Shown here piece by piece: positions 7,666-16,651 of a stretch of DNA of 64,000 nucleotides (position 1 is the stretch's first letter; each line of letters starts with the position of its first letter). The translations under genes were made by a program, and so were the position numbers. The notes below the pieces were generated by a model. The model saw only the letters and a list, made by a program, of their open reading frames with translations, searched no databases and was not told the DNA's origin. This DNA comes from Tumebacillus algifaecis (GTDB taxonomy: Bacteria > Bacillota > Bacilli > Tumebacillales > Tumebacillaceae): assembly GCF_002243515.1 (NCBI RefSeq), contig NZ_CP022657.1:3311001-3375000 (forward strand), read 5' to 3'.

Positions 7666-8060
7666 GTTTCACATTATCCTTGGATTTTCAATACACGACA
7701 TCGATCGAGAAGCTTTGGTCCGCTTTAACCGATTCAAGCAAACTTGCCAAATGGGTCATGGAAAATGATTTTAAACCTGTCGTTGGACACCGTTTTCAGT
7801 TTCGCGCGCAGCCGATCGGAGGCTGGGACGGAATTATTGAGAGCGAAGTGCTTATCGTGGACGAACCACACAAATTGTCCTATACGTGGAACAGCGCAGG
7901 GCAGGAAAACACGGTCACCTGGACACTGAAGGATTTAGGGGATGGAAAGGTTAACCTTCATCTCGAACAAACTGGAATCTCAAACGCACAGGCAAACGAA
8001 GGCGCTAAGTATGGCTGGATGAGAATGGGCGGAGAGCTTGAAAAAGTGTTGGAACAATAA
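7662..8060 (+). CDS. SRPBCC/AHSA1-family protein
   Basis: 132 aa. It has the START-like fold of AHSA1 (Activator of Hsp90 ATPase homolog): YTTSIEKLWSALTDSSKLAKW at the N-terminus, GGWDGIIESEVLIVDEP in the middle, and the long C-terminal helix EGAKYGWMRMGGELEKVLEQ. Such proteins bind hydrophobic ligands in a deep pocket. Coupled to an ArsR regulator by a 4-base overlap, it probably handles or senses the same compound; the ligand is unknown. Confidence 0.88.
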   Translation: MSFTLSLDFQYTTSIEKLWSALTDSSKLAKWVMENDFKPVVGHRFQFRAQPIGGWDGIIESEVLIVDEPHKLSYTWNSAGQENTVTWTLKDLGDGKVNLHLEQTGISNAQANEGAKYGWMRMGGELEKVLEQ

Positions 8061-8129
8061 CCTTATTCGGTACTACAACATCTCCCCTCCCAAGGCGAAA
8101 TGAAGGGGAATGAGGGAGCCGAACATCAT

Positions 8130-8178
8130 AAAACAGATCACATCATGGTATCGATTGCCCATCACGTGATCTGTTTTT
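8130..8178 (+). terminator. Rho-independent terminator
   Basis: Arms AAAACAGATCAC (8130-8141) and GTGATCTGTTTT (8166-8177) with a trailing T run end the ArsR-SRPBCC operon. Confidence 0.8.
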
Positions 8179-8368
8179 ACACGTATGTCGGCTGGATCTG
8201 ATTTCGGGAATGGAGACACCACGAAACTCCATCTGCTTTGCGGGCGACTCCCCTTTTTCCAAAAAAGGCAACCAATTTCCTTGAGCACGGAGCAAGCGCT
8301 CTGTCTAACCGCTCTCTTGCGGCGCTTCAACAGATCAGGATCTGAATACGAGTAAAGGAAGATATCTC

Positions 8369-10618
8369 ATGACCCAAGAATATATCGAAATCCGCGGCGC
8401 TAGGGAAAATAACCTTCAAGATGTATCTTTGCGCATTCCCAAACGCAAAATCACCATTTTTACAGGTGTGTCCGGTTCCGGCAAATCATCGATCGTTTTT
8501 GATACCATAGCCGCCGAATCCCAGCGTCTGCTGAACGAAAACTTCAGCATGTTCGTCCGCACCTTTCTGCCGCGTTTTCCGCAACCGGATGCAGACGCGA
8601 TCGAAAATCTTAGCATGGCGGTTATCGTCGATCAAAAACGCTTGGGTGGCGGCTCTCATTCGACCGTAGGCACGATCACCGATCTTGCACCTTTACTGAG
8701 GTTGCTGTTCTCGCGTGTAGGTCAGCCATACGCTGGTAACGCCAACGCCTTTTCCTTCAACGACCAGCAAGGCATGTGCCCGGAATGTAACGGCGTGGGC
8801 CGCAAGCTTGGTGTTGATATGGAGAAAGCATTGGACCTATCCAAATCACTCAACGAAGGCGCCATCTTGCTTCCCGAGTATAGCGTTGACAGCTGGGATT
8901 GGAACATTTGTACCCAGACAGGTTTGTTTGATAACGACAAAAAGCTTGCCGATTACACCGAGGAAGAAATGGCACAGCTGCTGTACAGCAAACCACATAA
9001 AGTTGAAATGAATGTCGGAGGGAAAGCTGTAAACTTTACCTTCGAGGGCATCATTGAGAAATTCAGCGGCAAATACATCAAGCGAGATCTCAAAACGAAG
9101 TCGGAGCGCACCCAGAAGATGGTGAAGCCGTTTATTATCGAAGGCCCATGCCACCTTTGCCGTGGCGCTCGTCTCAACCAAGCGGCTCTCAGCTGTAAAA
9201 TCAACGGCAACAATATTGCCGAACTATCTTCTATGGAGGTAGGTCGGCTGATTGAGGTCATCAAGGAAATCGAAGATCCGACCGCGGCTCCTATGGTAAA
9301 AGCATTGACGGAAAGACTGCAGCACCTGGCCGATATCGGTCTGGAATATCTCAGCCTCGACCGTGAGACTGACACGTTATCCGGTGGAGAATCACAACGT
9401 GTCAAAATGGTCAAACACCTGAGCGGCAGTCTCGTGGATGTGGTCTACATTTTTGATGAGCCGAGCGTTGGTTTGCATCCCCGCGATGTACACCGACTCA
9501 ATGAATTGCTGCAAAAACTGCGCGATAAAGGCAATACTGTCATTGTTGTCGAACACGACCCCGATGTGATTCAAGTAGCCGATCATATCGTAGATGTCGG
9601 CCCTTTTGCTGGCAGCCGCGGCGGTACCATTGTTTACGAAGGCAGCTTTACCGGCCTGCTTCAGGCCGATACTCTGACCGGCAACCATATGAAACAGTCG
9701 ATTCCGCTCAAGGACCAGTTTCGTCCGGCTACGGGCAAGCTGTCTGTCGTCGGCGCTACTCTGCACAACTTGAACAATGTTAGCGTCGATATTCCAACGG
9801 GAGTATTAACCGTCGTGACAGGCGTTGCAGGTTCCGGCAAAAGCACATTGATCAACGAAGTGTTTTTGCAACAGCATCCCGATGCGATCGTGATCGACCA
9901 GGCGGCTGTCGGTGTCTCTACCCGTTCGAATCCGGCCACCTACACAGGCATCTTGGACGATGTGCGCAAGGCCTTTGCATCAGCCAACAAAGTGAAACCC
10001 GGTTTGTTCAGCTTTAATTCCAAGGGTGCCTGTGAAAACTGCCAAGGCCTTGGTGTTGTTTATACGGACGTGGCATTTTTGGACGACGTGAAAACAACCT
10101 GCGAAGTATGCGGTGGCAAACGCTTCAAAGAAGAGGTGCTGGCCTACAAACTGGGCGATAAATCGATCGCCGATGTGCTAGCGATGACCGTTGAACAAGC
10201 CCTCGCTTTCTTTGACATCAAAGAAGTCAATCGCAAGCTACAGGCCATGAGTGACGTCGGTCTGGATTATCTGACACTCGGCCAGCCGCTCAGCACACTG
10301 TCGGGCGGTGAGTGCCAACGCATCAAGTTGGCGAGCGAATTGCATAAAAAGGGCAGTATTTACGTCATGGACGAGCCCACGACCGGACTGCATATGTCGG
10401 ATATCACCCATCTACTGGCAATCATGAATCGCCTAGTGGATACTGGAAATACGGTCATCGTGATCGAACATAACCTGGATGTCATCAGAAACGCCGATTG
10501 GATCATCGATATGGGGCCCGAAGGCGGCAAAAATGGCGGAAAAGTCATATTCGAAGGCACCCCACAACAGCTTTTAAGCGCAAAAAATTCTCTTACCAGC
10601 AAGTATCTGAGCAGATGA
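8369..10618 (+). CDS. UvrA-like ABC ATPase lacking the UvrB-binding domain
   Basis: 749 aa with two ABC domains in UvrA order: Walker A GVSGSGKSS (residues 33-41) and GVAGSGKST, signatures LSGGESQRVK and LSGGECQRIK, and Walker B regions VYIFDEPSVGLH and IYVMDEPTTGLH. Zinc-binding pairs CPECNGVG, CHLCRG, CENCQGLG and CEVCGG are present. Classical UvrA is about 940 aa; here LLFSRVG runs almost directly into CPECNGVG, so the first zinc pair and UvrB-binding domain are absent. This is the UvrA2/DrrC architecture, linked in other bacteria to tolerance of DNA-intercalating drugs rather than core excision repair. It stands alone with AAGGAAG before ATG 8369. Confidence 0.88.
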   Translation: MTQEYIEIRGARENNLQDVSLRIPKRKITIFTGVSGSGKSSIVFDTIAAESQRLLNENFSMFVRTFLPRFPQPDADAIENLSMAVIVDQKRLGGGSHSTVGTITDLAPLLRLLFSRVGQPYAGNANAFSFNDQQGMCPECNGVGRKLGVDMEKALDLSKSLNEGAILLPEYSVDSWDWNICTQTGLFDNDKKLADYTEEEMAQLLYSKPHKVEMNVGGKAVNFTFEGIIEKFSGKYIKRDLKTKSERTQKMVKPFIIEGPCHLCRGARLNQAALSCKINGNNIAELSSMEVGRLIEVIKEIEDPTAAPMVKALTERLQHLADIGLEYLSLDRETDTLSGGESQRVKMVKHLSGSLVDVVYIFDEPSVGLHPRDVHRLNELLQKLRDKGNTVIVVEHDPDVIQVADHIVDVGPFAGSRGGTIVYEGSFTGLLQADTLTGNHMKQSIPLKDQFRPATGKLSVVGATLHNLNNVSVDIPTGVLTVVTGVAGSGKSTLINEVFLQQHPDAIVIDQAAVGVSTRSNPATYTGILDDVRKAFASANKVKPGLFSFNSKGACENCQGLGVVYTDVAFLDDVKTTCEVCGGKRFKEEVLAYKLGDKSIADVLAMTVEQALAFFDIKEVNRKLQAMSDVGLDYLTLGQPLSTLSGGECQRIKLASELHKKGSIYVMDEPTTGLHMSDITHLLAIMNRLVDTGNTVIVIEHNLDVIRNADWIIDMGPEGGKNGGKVIFEGTPQQLLSAKNSLTSKYLSR

Positions 10619-10638
10619 TAGAGATCCACCTTTGCGGC

Positions 10639-10695
10639 ATTCATGTGACCAAATCTGTAGGCGACAACTTCGTTGTCGAACGTGTTATGGATCAC
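10639..10695 (-). pseudogene. Remnant of an IS3-family transposase
   Basis: About 19 codons (VIHNTFDNEVVAYRFGHMN) align with the catalytic-core segment VIYDMFNNEIVAYRIGERN of the complete transposase at 53514-54433. Nothing else of the element remains, so this is a degraded fragment of a different copy. Confidence 0.6.
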
Positions 10696-10749
10696 CTGTT
10701 TCGCTAAACGAAAAGCTGAGTACTTCGGCTATGATGAAAACACTCAAAA

Positions 10750-10790
10750 AACACCCGCTTTCTTTGCGTTCAAAAGGGCGGGTGTTCCAA
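10750..10790. terminator. Hairpin terminator
   Basis: Arms AACACCCGC (10750-10758) and GCGGGTGTT (10778-10786), with a T-rich tail on the + strand and A run on the other side. It likely ends the UvrA-like transcript. Confidence 0.65.
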
Positions 10791-10889
10791 TTTTATCTCC
10801 AGCTACGGTTTCAAGCTATTAAAGATTCTGGCTAACTTGGTCACAAATTCTAAGGGGCACATCAACGCAACGCAATCGACAAAGGTACG

Positions 10890-12293
10890 TTACTGCAAAT
10901 CAGAAACCGACACAAAATCATAACCCTCCGATTTTAAATAGTTCAGAATCAGTGCTACCGCTTCTACACTTGTATCATGAATATCATGCATGAGAATGAT
11001 CGAACCGTCACGAACGTTTGCTTTCACAATGCCTAAGATTTCATCGGGGTTATGTGATTTCCAGTCTAATGTATCGATTGTCCACAAAACAGCAGGGCTG
11101 TTCGTAGCGGTTTGGACTTTTTCGTTTACTGCTCCATACGGCGGACGGAACACAGTTGCTGCTTTCCCCGTCGTCTTTTGGATGATCGCATTGGTCTTTT
11201 CGACTTCCAGAATCCCTTCTTCTAGATTGATTCTCGAAAGGTCCTTATGATTCCATGTGTGATTACCTATCTCATGTCCTTTTTCCGCGACTTTCCGAGC
11301 GATCTCCGGATAGAAATCTACCCTGTTTCCGAGCATGAAAAAGCTTGCTTTCGCATCATATTGATCCAATAAATCGAGGATCTTCAACGTGTTTTTCGGA
11401 TGCGGCCCATCGTCAAAAGTAATGGCAACTCGTTTACCGCCTGCAGGTTTGTGATCGACCGTTTTTCCTACTTCTTTGGTCGGCTCATCTTTCGAAGGAA
11501 CTTTCCCTTCTTCTTTCGGCGGATTCACCTTTAATTTATCTTTCCATTCATCGGTCAGCATGCTTTGCATCTTTTCTAAAGGGATCGAGATTTCGGGCAT
11601 GCCAGCTGCACCAGCCGTTACTTCGTACTTATCATATTTAAATACGACAGCTTTATCTGTTAGATACAGGTTGGAGAATTGATTGTGCATTGCCCATTCT
11701 TTTAAATATTCTTCAAACAAGAAGCTCTCATAATCGGTTTGCCTGAACATTTCACGTAAGAGCGTATATAGTTGTTCTCGATTTTCTTTTGTATCTTTTA
11801 TGATTTGTGTCTGAGGAATAAAGGTTTCATCTTTTAAATCTACCACATACACTTTTGCTTTTTGCATCCCATTCGCGCCCGCCACATAACTTTCTTCTGA
11901 AAAAACGATGGAATACGTATCTTGAGTCGTTTGGAAAATTTCCATCGTCAAGTTCAAAGTAGCAGCATAATCCTTGATGAACTCCTGATTCTCGTCAACC
12001 GATGTTAAAAATCTTTTTTTAATGGCCGAGATGTATCCCTCGATTTCGGCGTTCAATGTTTTACTTGTAAACTGCGGATAGTGTATAGCAATTTTATATT
12101 TTTCTTTCTCTGATATATCTGTAATGAGGTCAAGACCTGGGTATTTCGAATACTCCACTGTCAATTTCTCTGTTTGATTTACATTTTTCCCTTCACTCTT
12201 CGAGTCCGCTCTCAAGCTTAGTCCACCAAAAGCGAGTAGTAAGAGGATACATAGCACAGTTACAGTCATATACGTGATTTTTTTAGGTTTCAT
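10890..12293 (-). CDS. pdaC: PdaC-type peptidoglycan polysaccharide deacetylase
   Basis: 467 aa, the same length as Bacillus subtilis PdaC. A signal anchor (residues 7-27) leads to a DUF4163/DUF3298-type region (about 45-245), a charged linker, and a NodB deacetylase domain from 288. Its metal and catalytic motifs are intact: TFDDGPH (292-298), HEIGNHTWNH, RPPYGA, DTLDWKSHNP and ILMHDIHD. It removes acetyl groups from cell-wall amino sugars outside the membrane; PdaC acts on N-acetylmuramic acid and raises lysozyme resistance. ATG 12293 is the only sensible start. It is a single-gene unit. The enzyme class is sure, the exact sugar inferred from overall resemblance. Confidence 0.85.
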   Translation of the reverse strand: MKPKKITYMTVTVLCILLLLAFGGLSLRADSKSEGKNVNQTEKLTVEYSKYPGLDLITDISEKEKYKIAIHYPQFTSKTLNAEIEGYISAIKKRFLTSVDENQEFIKDYAATLNLTMEIFQTTQDTYSIVFSEESYVAGANGMQKAKVYVVDLKDETFIPQTQIIKDTKENREQLYTLLREMFRQTDYESFLFEEYLKEWAMHNQFSNLYLTDKAVVFKYDKYEVTAGAAGMPEISIPLEKMQSMLTDEWKDKLKVNPPKEEGKVPSKDEPTKEVGKTVDHKPAGGKRVAITFDDGPHPKNTLKILDLLDQYDAKASFFMLGNRVDFYPEIARKVAEKGHEIGNHTWNHKDLSRINLEEGILEVEKTNAIIQKTTGKAATVFRPPYGAVNEKVQTATNSPAVLWTIDTLDWKSHNPDEILGIVKANVRDGSIILMHDIHDTSVEAVALILNYLKSEGYDFVSVSDLQ

Positions 12294-12535
12294 CTATCAA
12301 ATCTCCTGCGGTTCCTTGGTCGTTATTGAACGAAATGTCATTAATAAATTTTCAAACAAAGCTAGTATAACATACCCTGTGGATGATAGAGGATGGGCAT
12401 TTGTAATCAAATTTTTCCATGAAAAAAACCTTTCGAACGGTGCCCGTGAGGCATCACTGTTACTACCGATGCGACTGAACCAAAAGATGGCGCAACTACC
12501 TGTCCAAAAGATGACCAAATGGTCAACTACAACAC

Positions 12536-12563
12536 AAAAAACCGACAGGATCGATCCTATCGG
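12536..12563 (-). terminator. Rho-independent terminator in a dispersed repeat
   Basis: On the - strand CCGATAGGA and TCCTGTCGG pair around a short loop, followed by six T. It ends the secreted-protein operon (12607-13456). The hairpin and about 20 bases beside it recur at 18601-18649. Confidence 0.8.
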
Positions 12564-12606
12564 CGCGAGTGACAGTTTCCAAGTGTAGTAACTTTTTTGC
12601 TATCTA

Positions 12607-13035
12607 CTAGTAGCCATCATAAGCATTGCCTGCCCCGTCCATTCCAGTTGAAGAGTTGGGGGACATCTTGATGTAGTAATCCTTGGTTGTATTGGCACCA
12701 GAAAAAGTATAAGAATACCATGTACCATTTTTAGGATATATCCCTCTGATATTTGTTCTTCCGACCTGAGTGTCAATGAATGTTTCCACCCTCATTAGAT
12801 CGTAATAGACATTTGGAGTGCCCGCGAACGGAGTGTCTTGCCAGCCTTTTATGGTGACGACGGCGTTAGAGTTGGTAACTTTAAACTTAGGACTTGTAAT
12901 TGGACTGGTTAACGACCCCGCACCCCATGGTGAGTTGAACGAGTAGTAGCACAAGGTAGGAGCTGCAAACGTTGTGTTCGCAGTTAATGCCAATACTCCG
13001 ACAGCTACTGCGACCATACTGATTCTTTTTAACAT
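12607..13035 (-). CDS. Small secreted protein, unknown
   Basis: 142 aa from ATG 13035 (AGGGAG ten bases upstream). A signal peptide (MLKRISMVAVAVGVLALTA, cut after TTFA) leads to a roughly 118-aa mature domain rich in Ser, Thr, Tyr and Gly with a beta-strand pattern (FKVTNSNAVVTIKGW, GTWYSYTFSGA). It has a single Cys. No family recognised. It lies 16 bases after the stop of another secreted protein and shares its promoter and terminator, so the two probably work together at the cell surface. Confidence 0.7.
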   Translation of the reverse strand: MLKRISMVAVAVGVLALTANTTFAAPTLCYYSFNSPWGAGSLTSPITSPKFKVTNSNAVVTIKGWQDTPFAGTPNVYYDLMRVETFIDTQVGRTNIRGIYPKNGTWYSYTFSGANTTKDYYIKMSPNSSTGMDGAGNAYDGY

Positions 13036-13051
13036 TCCGATGAATCTCCCT

Positions 13052-13456
13052 TTACTGTTTTTCAATTACAACCTTCCACTCATCGCCTGCTTTCACAACC
13101 GGCATTTCGATTTGGTGCACACCAGAGTACTTTGATTTGAAACGAACTGAAGCAATCATGTGTGTGCCATCAATTTTTTTAAAGTTAAGGACTTCCAGTT
13201 CTTGTACGTCCTTATCATTTGCCAAACTTTCGTATGCGATTTCTTTACTAGATTCGTCAAGGAAACGCTGATCATCAGTATACTTGATCATATCTTCGGC
13301 GTTGCCATCCATGACCGCAGCAATATACTTGTCAAACGTTAATCGTGCGTCCTGTTCTGCTGTTGATGACGCTTGCGAATTGATACTACCGAAAGTCAGA
13401 CCGCCAGCAACTGCTAGAGCAATAAATGATGCTACGAATACAGTTTTCTTTTTCAA
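13052..13456 (-). CDS. Small secreted NTF2-like protein
   Basis: 134 aa from TTG 13456, which has AAAGGAG eight bases upstream (GTG 13465 is worse placed). Residues 1-30 are a signal peptide ending in NSQASS. The rest looks like an NTF2/DUF4878-type cone fold: ARLTFDKYIAAVMDGNAEDM helix with the D-G-N turn, then strands IASVRFKSKY and EWKVVIEK. Such domains often bind small ligands or act as immunity-like modules; no catalytic residues can be pinned. First gene of a two-gene operon. Confidence 0.7.
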   Translation of the reverse strand: MKKKTVFVASFIALAVAGGLTFGSINSQASSTAEQDARLTFDKYIAAVMDGNAEDMIKYTDDQRFLDESSKEIAYESLANDKDVQELEVLNFKKIDGTHMIASVRFKSKYSGVHQIEMPVVKAGDEWKVVIEKQ

Positions 13457-13579
13457 ATGTATCACTCCTTTAGATTTATGTAGGAGGGTAGCTGCTGTGT
13501 GAGATTGTGCAGGTCTATGTAGCTCCCGCGTATACCTTATTGAACAAAAATTTTTTTACATAAAAATGTTCTTTTTATC

Positions 13580-13607
13580 ATTATAGCATGGCGAGTATTT
13601 TCTTCAA
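13580..13607 (-). promoter_or_regulatory. Sigma-A promoter of the secreted-protein operon
   Basis: On the - strand TTGAAG (13607-13602), 16-base spacer, TATAAT (13585-13580). It leaves an AT-rich leader of about 120 bases before TTG 13456. Confidence 0.6.
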
Positions 13608-13740
13608 CATGAAAATCTTATCAAGCTTACGGGTTTAGATCAGTACCACTAATTATCCTTGATAAATTGTGACATTTGCAAAATCTTCAACACAGTGAAG
13701 CCTATGGGACATTCCACAATCTGCGCGAACTCGATAACAA
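13608..13740. other. Intergenic stretch without recognisable gene
   Basis: Part of a 538-base gap between the secreted-protein operon and the germination operon. No frame with a ribosome site. Confidence 0.4.
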
Positions 13741-13790
13741 AAATGGGCCCATGCGGAACTTCCACAAGCTGTGAAACACCTCATGACCCC
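13741..13790. repeat. Degenerate copy of the 4827 hairpin
   Basis: GGGCCCATGCGG, then TCCACAAGCTGTG and CATGACCCC follow in the same order and spacing as in the hairpin at 4827-4877, but the outer arms no longer match fully. An A run precedes it as at 4827. Confidence 0.45.
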
Positions 13791-13994
13791 TTGCAGTTCA
13801 TCGTATGGCGGAGTAATTGGAGACAGGCTTGTCCCCGGCCATGCCATACTTTACGAAATACCCGTGTGCCCCCGCACCTCCGATACATGTCCTTCACCCA
13901 TTCGATCTTCAGCTCCCCTCTCATGCATAGATTCCTGCCTCTCGATCTATTCTATACAAAATAAGGAACTGAACGGAGTGGGGGATTGTAATTC

Positions 13995-15554
13995 ATGTTC
14001 TTTTTCTCCAAAATCCTCAATCGAAATCGATATCAACAAAAGGAAGAACAATCAAAATCTAAACGGCCACAAAATCAGTTTGCGAATCAAAACTCGCTCT
14101 CCAAGGATCTGTCTCAAAATATCGAGGAAGCCAAACGGTTATTCCCGCTTTCTCCCGATTTGGTCATCTACCGCTTTGTTGCAGGTGCTCAGAAAGCGCC
14201 AGTTGCTCTGCTTTATTTGGACGGTTTAACCGATAAAAATTCGATCAACAACCACATCTTGGGTCCGATGATGCAAAATCTACCCGATGCGAAACAAGGG
14301 ATGCCTGTCCCATCGATCAGCGGCGTTCGTACAGTTTCGACATGGGACGATGTGGTAGCTGCAATTTACGAGGGCGAAAGTGCGCTGCTCCTCGAAGGAC
14401 AACAGCAAGCATGGATTTATGATACGAAAGGTTGGCCACAGCGCGCGATCGAAGACCCTCAACTGGAAAGTTCACTAAAAGGTGCTCATCAAGGATTTGT
14501 GGAAACCGGCATGCAAAATATCGCGCTCCTCCGCCGGTATCTTCCCAACAAAGCATTTCGAATCAAGGAACAAACGGTCGGTGAGCGCGGAAGATCGAAA
14601 GTCTGGATCTTATACTTGGAGGATATCGCCAATTCGGAAATTCTTCAGGAATTGGAGACGAGAATCTCAAAAGTGGATGTGGATGCTTTGATCAATACGG
14701 GGGAATTGGCCCAGTATATTGAAGACAATCCGCATTCGCCGTTCCCTCAGTTTATCATGACCGAGCGCCCCGATTCGGCTGTATCCCAGATGTTGCAAGG
14801 GCGTTTCGTTGTGATCGTAGACCGTTCTCCCGGCGTGATCATCGCTCCCGCCACCTTTACATCCTTTTTTCAAAGTGTGGATGATTACAGCACGCGCTGG
14901 CAGATCGCATCGTTTATTCGACTGCTCCGCTTCACTGCTTTTATGATCGCCATGCTGCTGCCAGCTCTCTACATTGCGGTTATTTCCTTTAACTATGAAA
15001 TAATCCCGCTTCAATTGTTACTGTCGATCGCCGAATCGAGAGCAAGTGTCCCCTTTCCACCGCTTTTGGAAGCGGTGCTGATGGAGATCACATTGGAAAT
15101 GATGCGCGAGGCTGGAATTCGGCTTCCTGCGCCGGTCGGACAGACGATCGGCATCGTCGGGGGCATCGTTGTGGGCCAAGCGGCTGTGCAGGCTGGTATT
15201 GTCAGCAACATCATGGTGATCATCGTGGCCTCGACTGCGATCGCTTCCTTCATTCTTCCCAGTTACGACATGGGGATGGCCGTCAGGTTGTTGCGCTTCC
15301 CGATGATGTTGATGGCTTCGCTGTTTGGTTTTATCGGAATGGTGATCGGATTCATGACCTTGGTTGCCCATCTGATCGCTTTGGAATCGCTCGGGACCCC
15401 TTACGGAAGTCCGTTGGCTCCTTTCCGGTGGTCGGATATGAAAGATACGTTCGTCCGACTCCCACTTTGGCAGATGACCGATCGCCCCAAAAGCGCCAGA
15501 CCGGCTCAGGACAAACGGATGCGCACAAAGCGGCCGAAAGGGGACGAATCATGA
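13995..15554 (+). CDS. Spore germinant receptor subunit A (GerA family)
   Basis: 519 aa. After a charged Gln/Lys-rich N-terminus (residues 1-40) comes the globular N-terminal domain of GerA proteins (LSPDLVIYRFVAGAQKAPVALLYLDGLTDK), then the conserved FTSFFQSVDDYSTRW, LLLSIAESRASVPFPPLLEA and GGIVVGQAAVQAGIVSNIM segments with about five membrane helices (315-460). Subunit A sits in the inner spore membrane; with GerB and GerC it forms a nutrient-gated channel that triggers germination. ATG 13995 follows GGAGTGGGGGA. Its stop overlaps the next start in ATGA. The germinant specificity (GerA, GerK or other) cannot be told. Confidence 0.92.
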   Translation: MFFFSKILNRNRYQQKEEQSKSKRPQNQFANQNSLSKDLSQNIEEAKRLFPLSPDLVIYRFVAGAQKAPVALLYLDGLTDKNSINNHILGPMMQNLPDAKQGMPVPSISGVRTVSTWDDVVAAIYEGESALLLEGQQQAWIYDTKGWPQRAIEDPQLESSLKGAHQGFVETGMQNIALLRRYLPNKAFRIKEQTVGERGRSKVWILYLEDIANSEILQELETRISKVDVDALINTGELAQYIEDNPHSPFPQFIMTERPDSAVSQMLQGRFVVIVDRSPGVIIAPATFTSFFQSVDDYSTRWQIASFIRLLRFTAFMIAMLLPALYIAVISFNYEIIPLQLLLSIAESRASVPFPPLLEAVLMEITLEMMREAGIRLPAPVGQTIGIVGGIVVGQAAVQAGIVSNIMVIIVASTAIASFILPSYDMGMAVRLLRFPMMLMASLFGFIGMVIGFMTLVAHLIALESLGTPYGSPLAPFRWSDMKDTFVRLPLWQMTDRPKSARPAQDKRMRTKRPKGDES

Positions 15555-16651
15555 ACAAATATGCGATGAATGATATCACCTTGATGCAGTACATTTTTCT
15601 GATCCAAGGAGCTCAAGTGGGGACCGGGATTTTATCGCTCCCGAGGGTGCTCGCCGAAAAGAGTGGAACGGATGGATGGGTGAACCTTCTCATCGCTTGG
15701 GGGATCAATTGCTTGGCCGGCTGGGTCATCTTGCTAACGCTTAGAAAGTACCCAGACTTTGCATTGCCCGACCTGTTCAATTACCTGTTTGGAAAATGGC
15801 TAGGAAAGTTGCTTCTTCTTCCTTTGATCGCCTATTTCGCCTTTTTTGGCTGGATCATCATGATCAATTCGATGCTCTTCATCAAAGCATGGTTTTTGCC
15901 CAAAACGCCTGGATATTTGATTTTGCTTCTATTTGCGATTCCAGGTTATCTTGTCGTGCGGCATGGACTACGCATTCAAGCCCGATATGCAGAGTTCATT
16001 TTTTACTTGATGATGTGGGTGCCCTTAATTTTTCTAGCGACGCTTGAGCATGGACACTGGGTTCATCTGCTTCCCGTGTTAAAAGAAGGTTGGGAGCCCA
16101 TCCTATTCGGCTTGCCAAAGACGGTGTTCGCTTTTGCTGGACATGAAGTTCTCTTGTTTGTTTACCCGTTCCTGAAGAAAAAACAATATGCTGTTCACGG
16201 AATGTTGATTGCGAACACCATTACGATGTTTTTATATCTGTACGTCACCATCATCTGTTTCGTTTTTTACTCACCGGACGAGATCACGTCTTTGAACCAA
16301 CCTGTGTTGAGCTTGCTCAAGTCGATCGAATTTCGGTTTGTGGAACGGGTTGATATGATCTTTCTGGCGATCTATCTGATCGTGGTGTCAAGGGCATGGA
16401 ACGCTTACATTTACTGTACCGTTTTTTCCACATGCTTTCTTTTCAAGAAGCAGGATCACAGCTCGCACACCTTTGTCTATTTTGTGTTGGCCATCGTGTG
16501 TGTTTATTTGGTGAAGCCGACGTGGATTCAGGCGGAGCATTGGACGACGCTGTTAGGCAATGCTGGGATGGGCATCATGTACGCCTTGCCTGTTCTTCTA
16601 CTCGTCTATACCTCAGGATTTGAAAAGTACAGGAGGTGGAAAGCCGGATGA
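15551..16651 (+). CDS. Spore germinant receptor subunit B (GerB family permease)
   Basis: 366 aa with ten hydrophobic segments, the APC-superfamily layout of GerB proteins (TIGR00912-like). Typical pieces are ITLMQYIFLIQGAQVGTGIL at the start, PDLFNYLFGKWLGK, and KTVFAFAGHEVLLFVYPFL near residue 165. In known receptors this subunit binds the nutrient. It starts at ATG 15551, overlapping the stop of the A subunit by 4 bases, and ends overlapping the C subunit in the same way, so the three are tightly coupled and made in equal amounts. Confidence 0.92.
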   Translation: MNKYAMNDITLMQYIFLIQGAQVGTGILSLPRVLAEKSGTDGWVNLLIAWGINCLAGWVILLTLRKYPDFALPDLFNYLFGKWLGKLLLLPLIAYFAFFGWIIMINSMLFIKAWFLPKTPGYLILLLFAIPGYLVVRHGLRIQARYAEFIFYLMMWVPLIFLATLEHGHWVHLLPVLKEGWEPILFGLPKTVFAFAGHEVLLFVYPFLKKKQYAVHGMLIANTITMFLYLYVTIICFVFYSPDEITSLNQPVLSLLKSIEFRFVERVDMIFLAIYLIVVSRAWNAYIYCTVFSTCFLFKKQDHSSHTFVYFVLAIVCVYLVKPTWIQAEHWTTLLGNAGMGIMYALPVLLLVYTSGFEKYRRWKAG

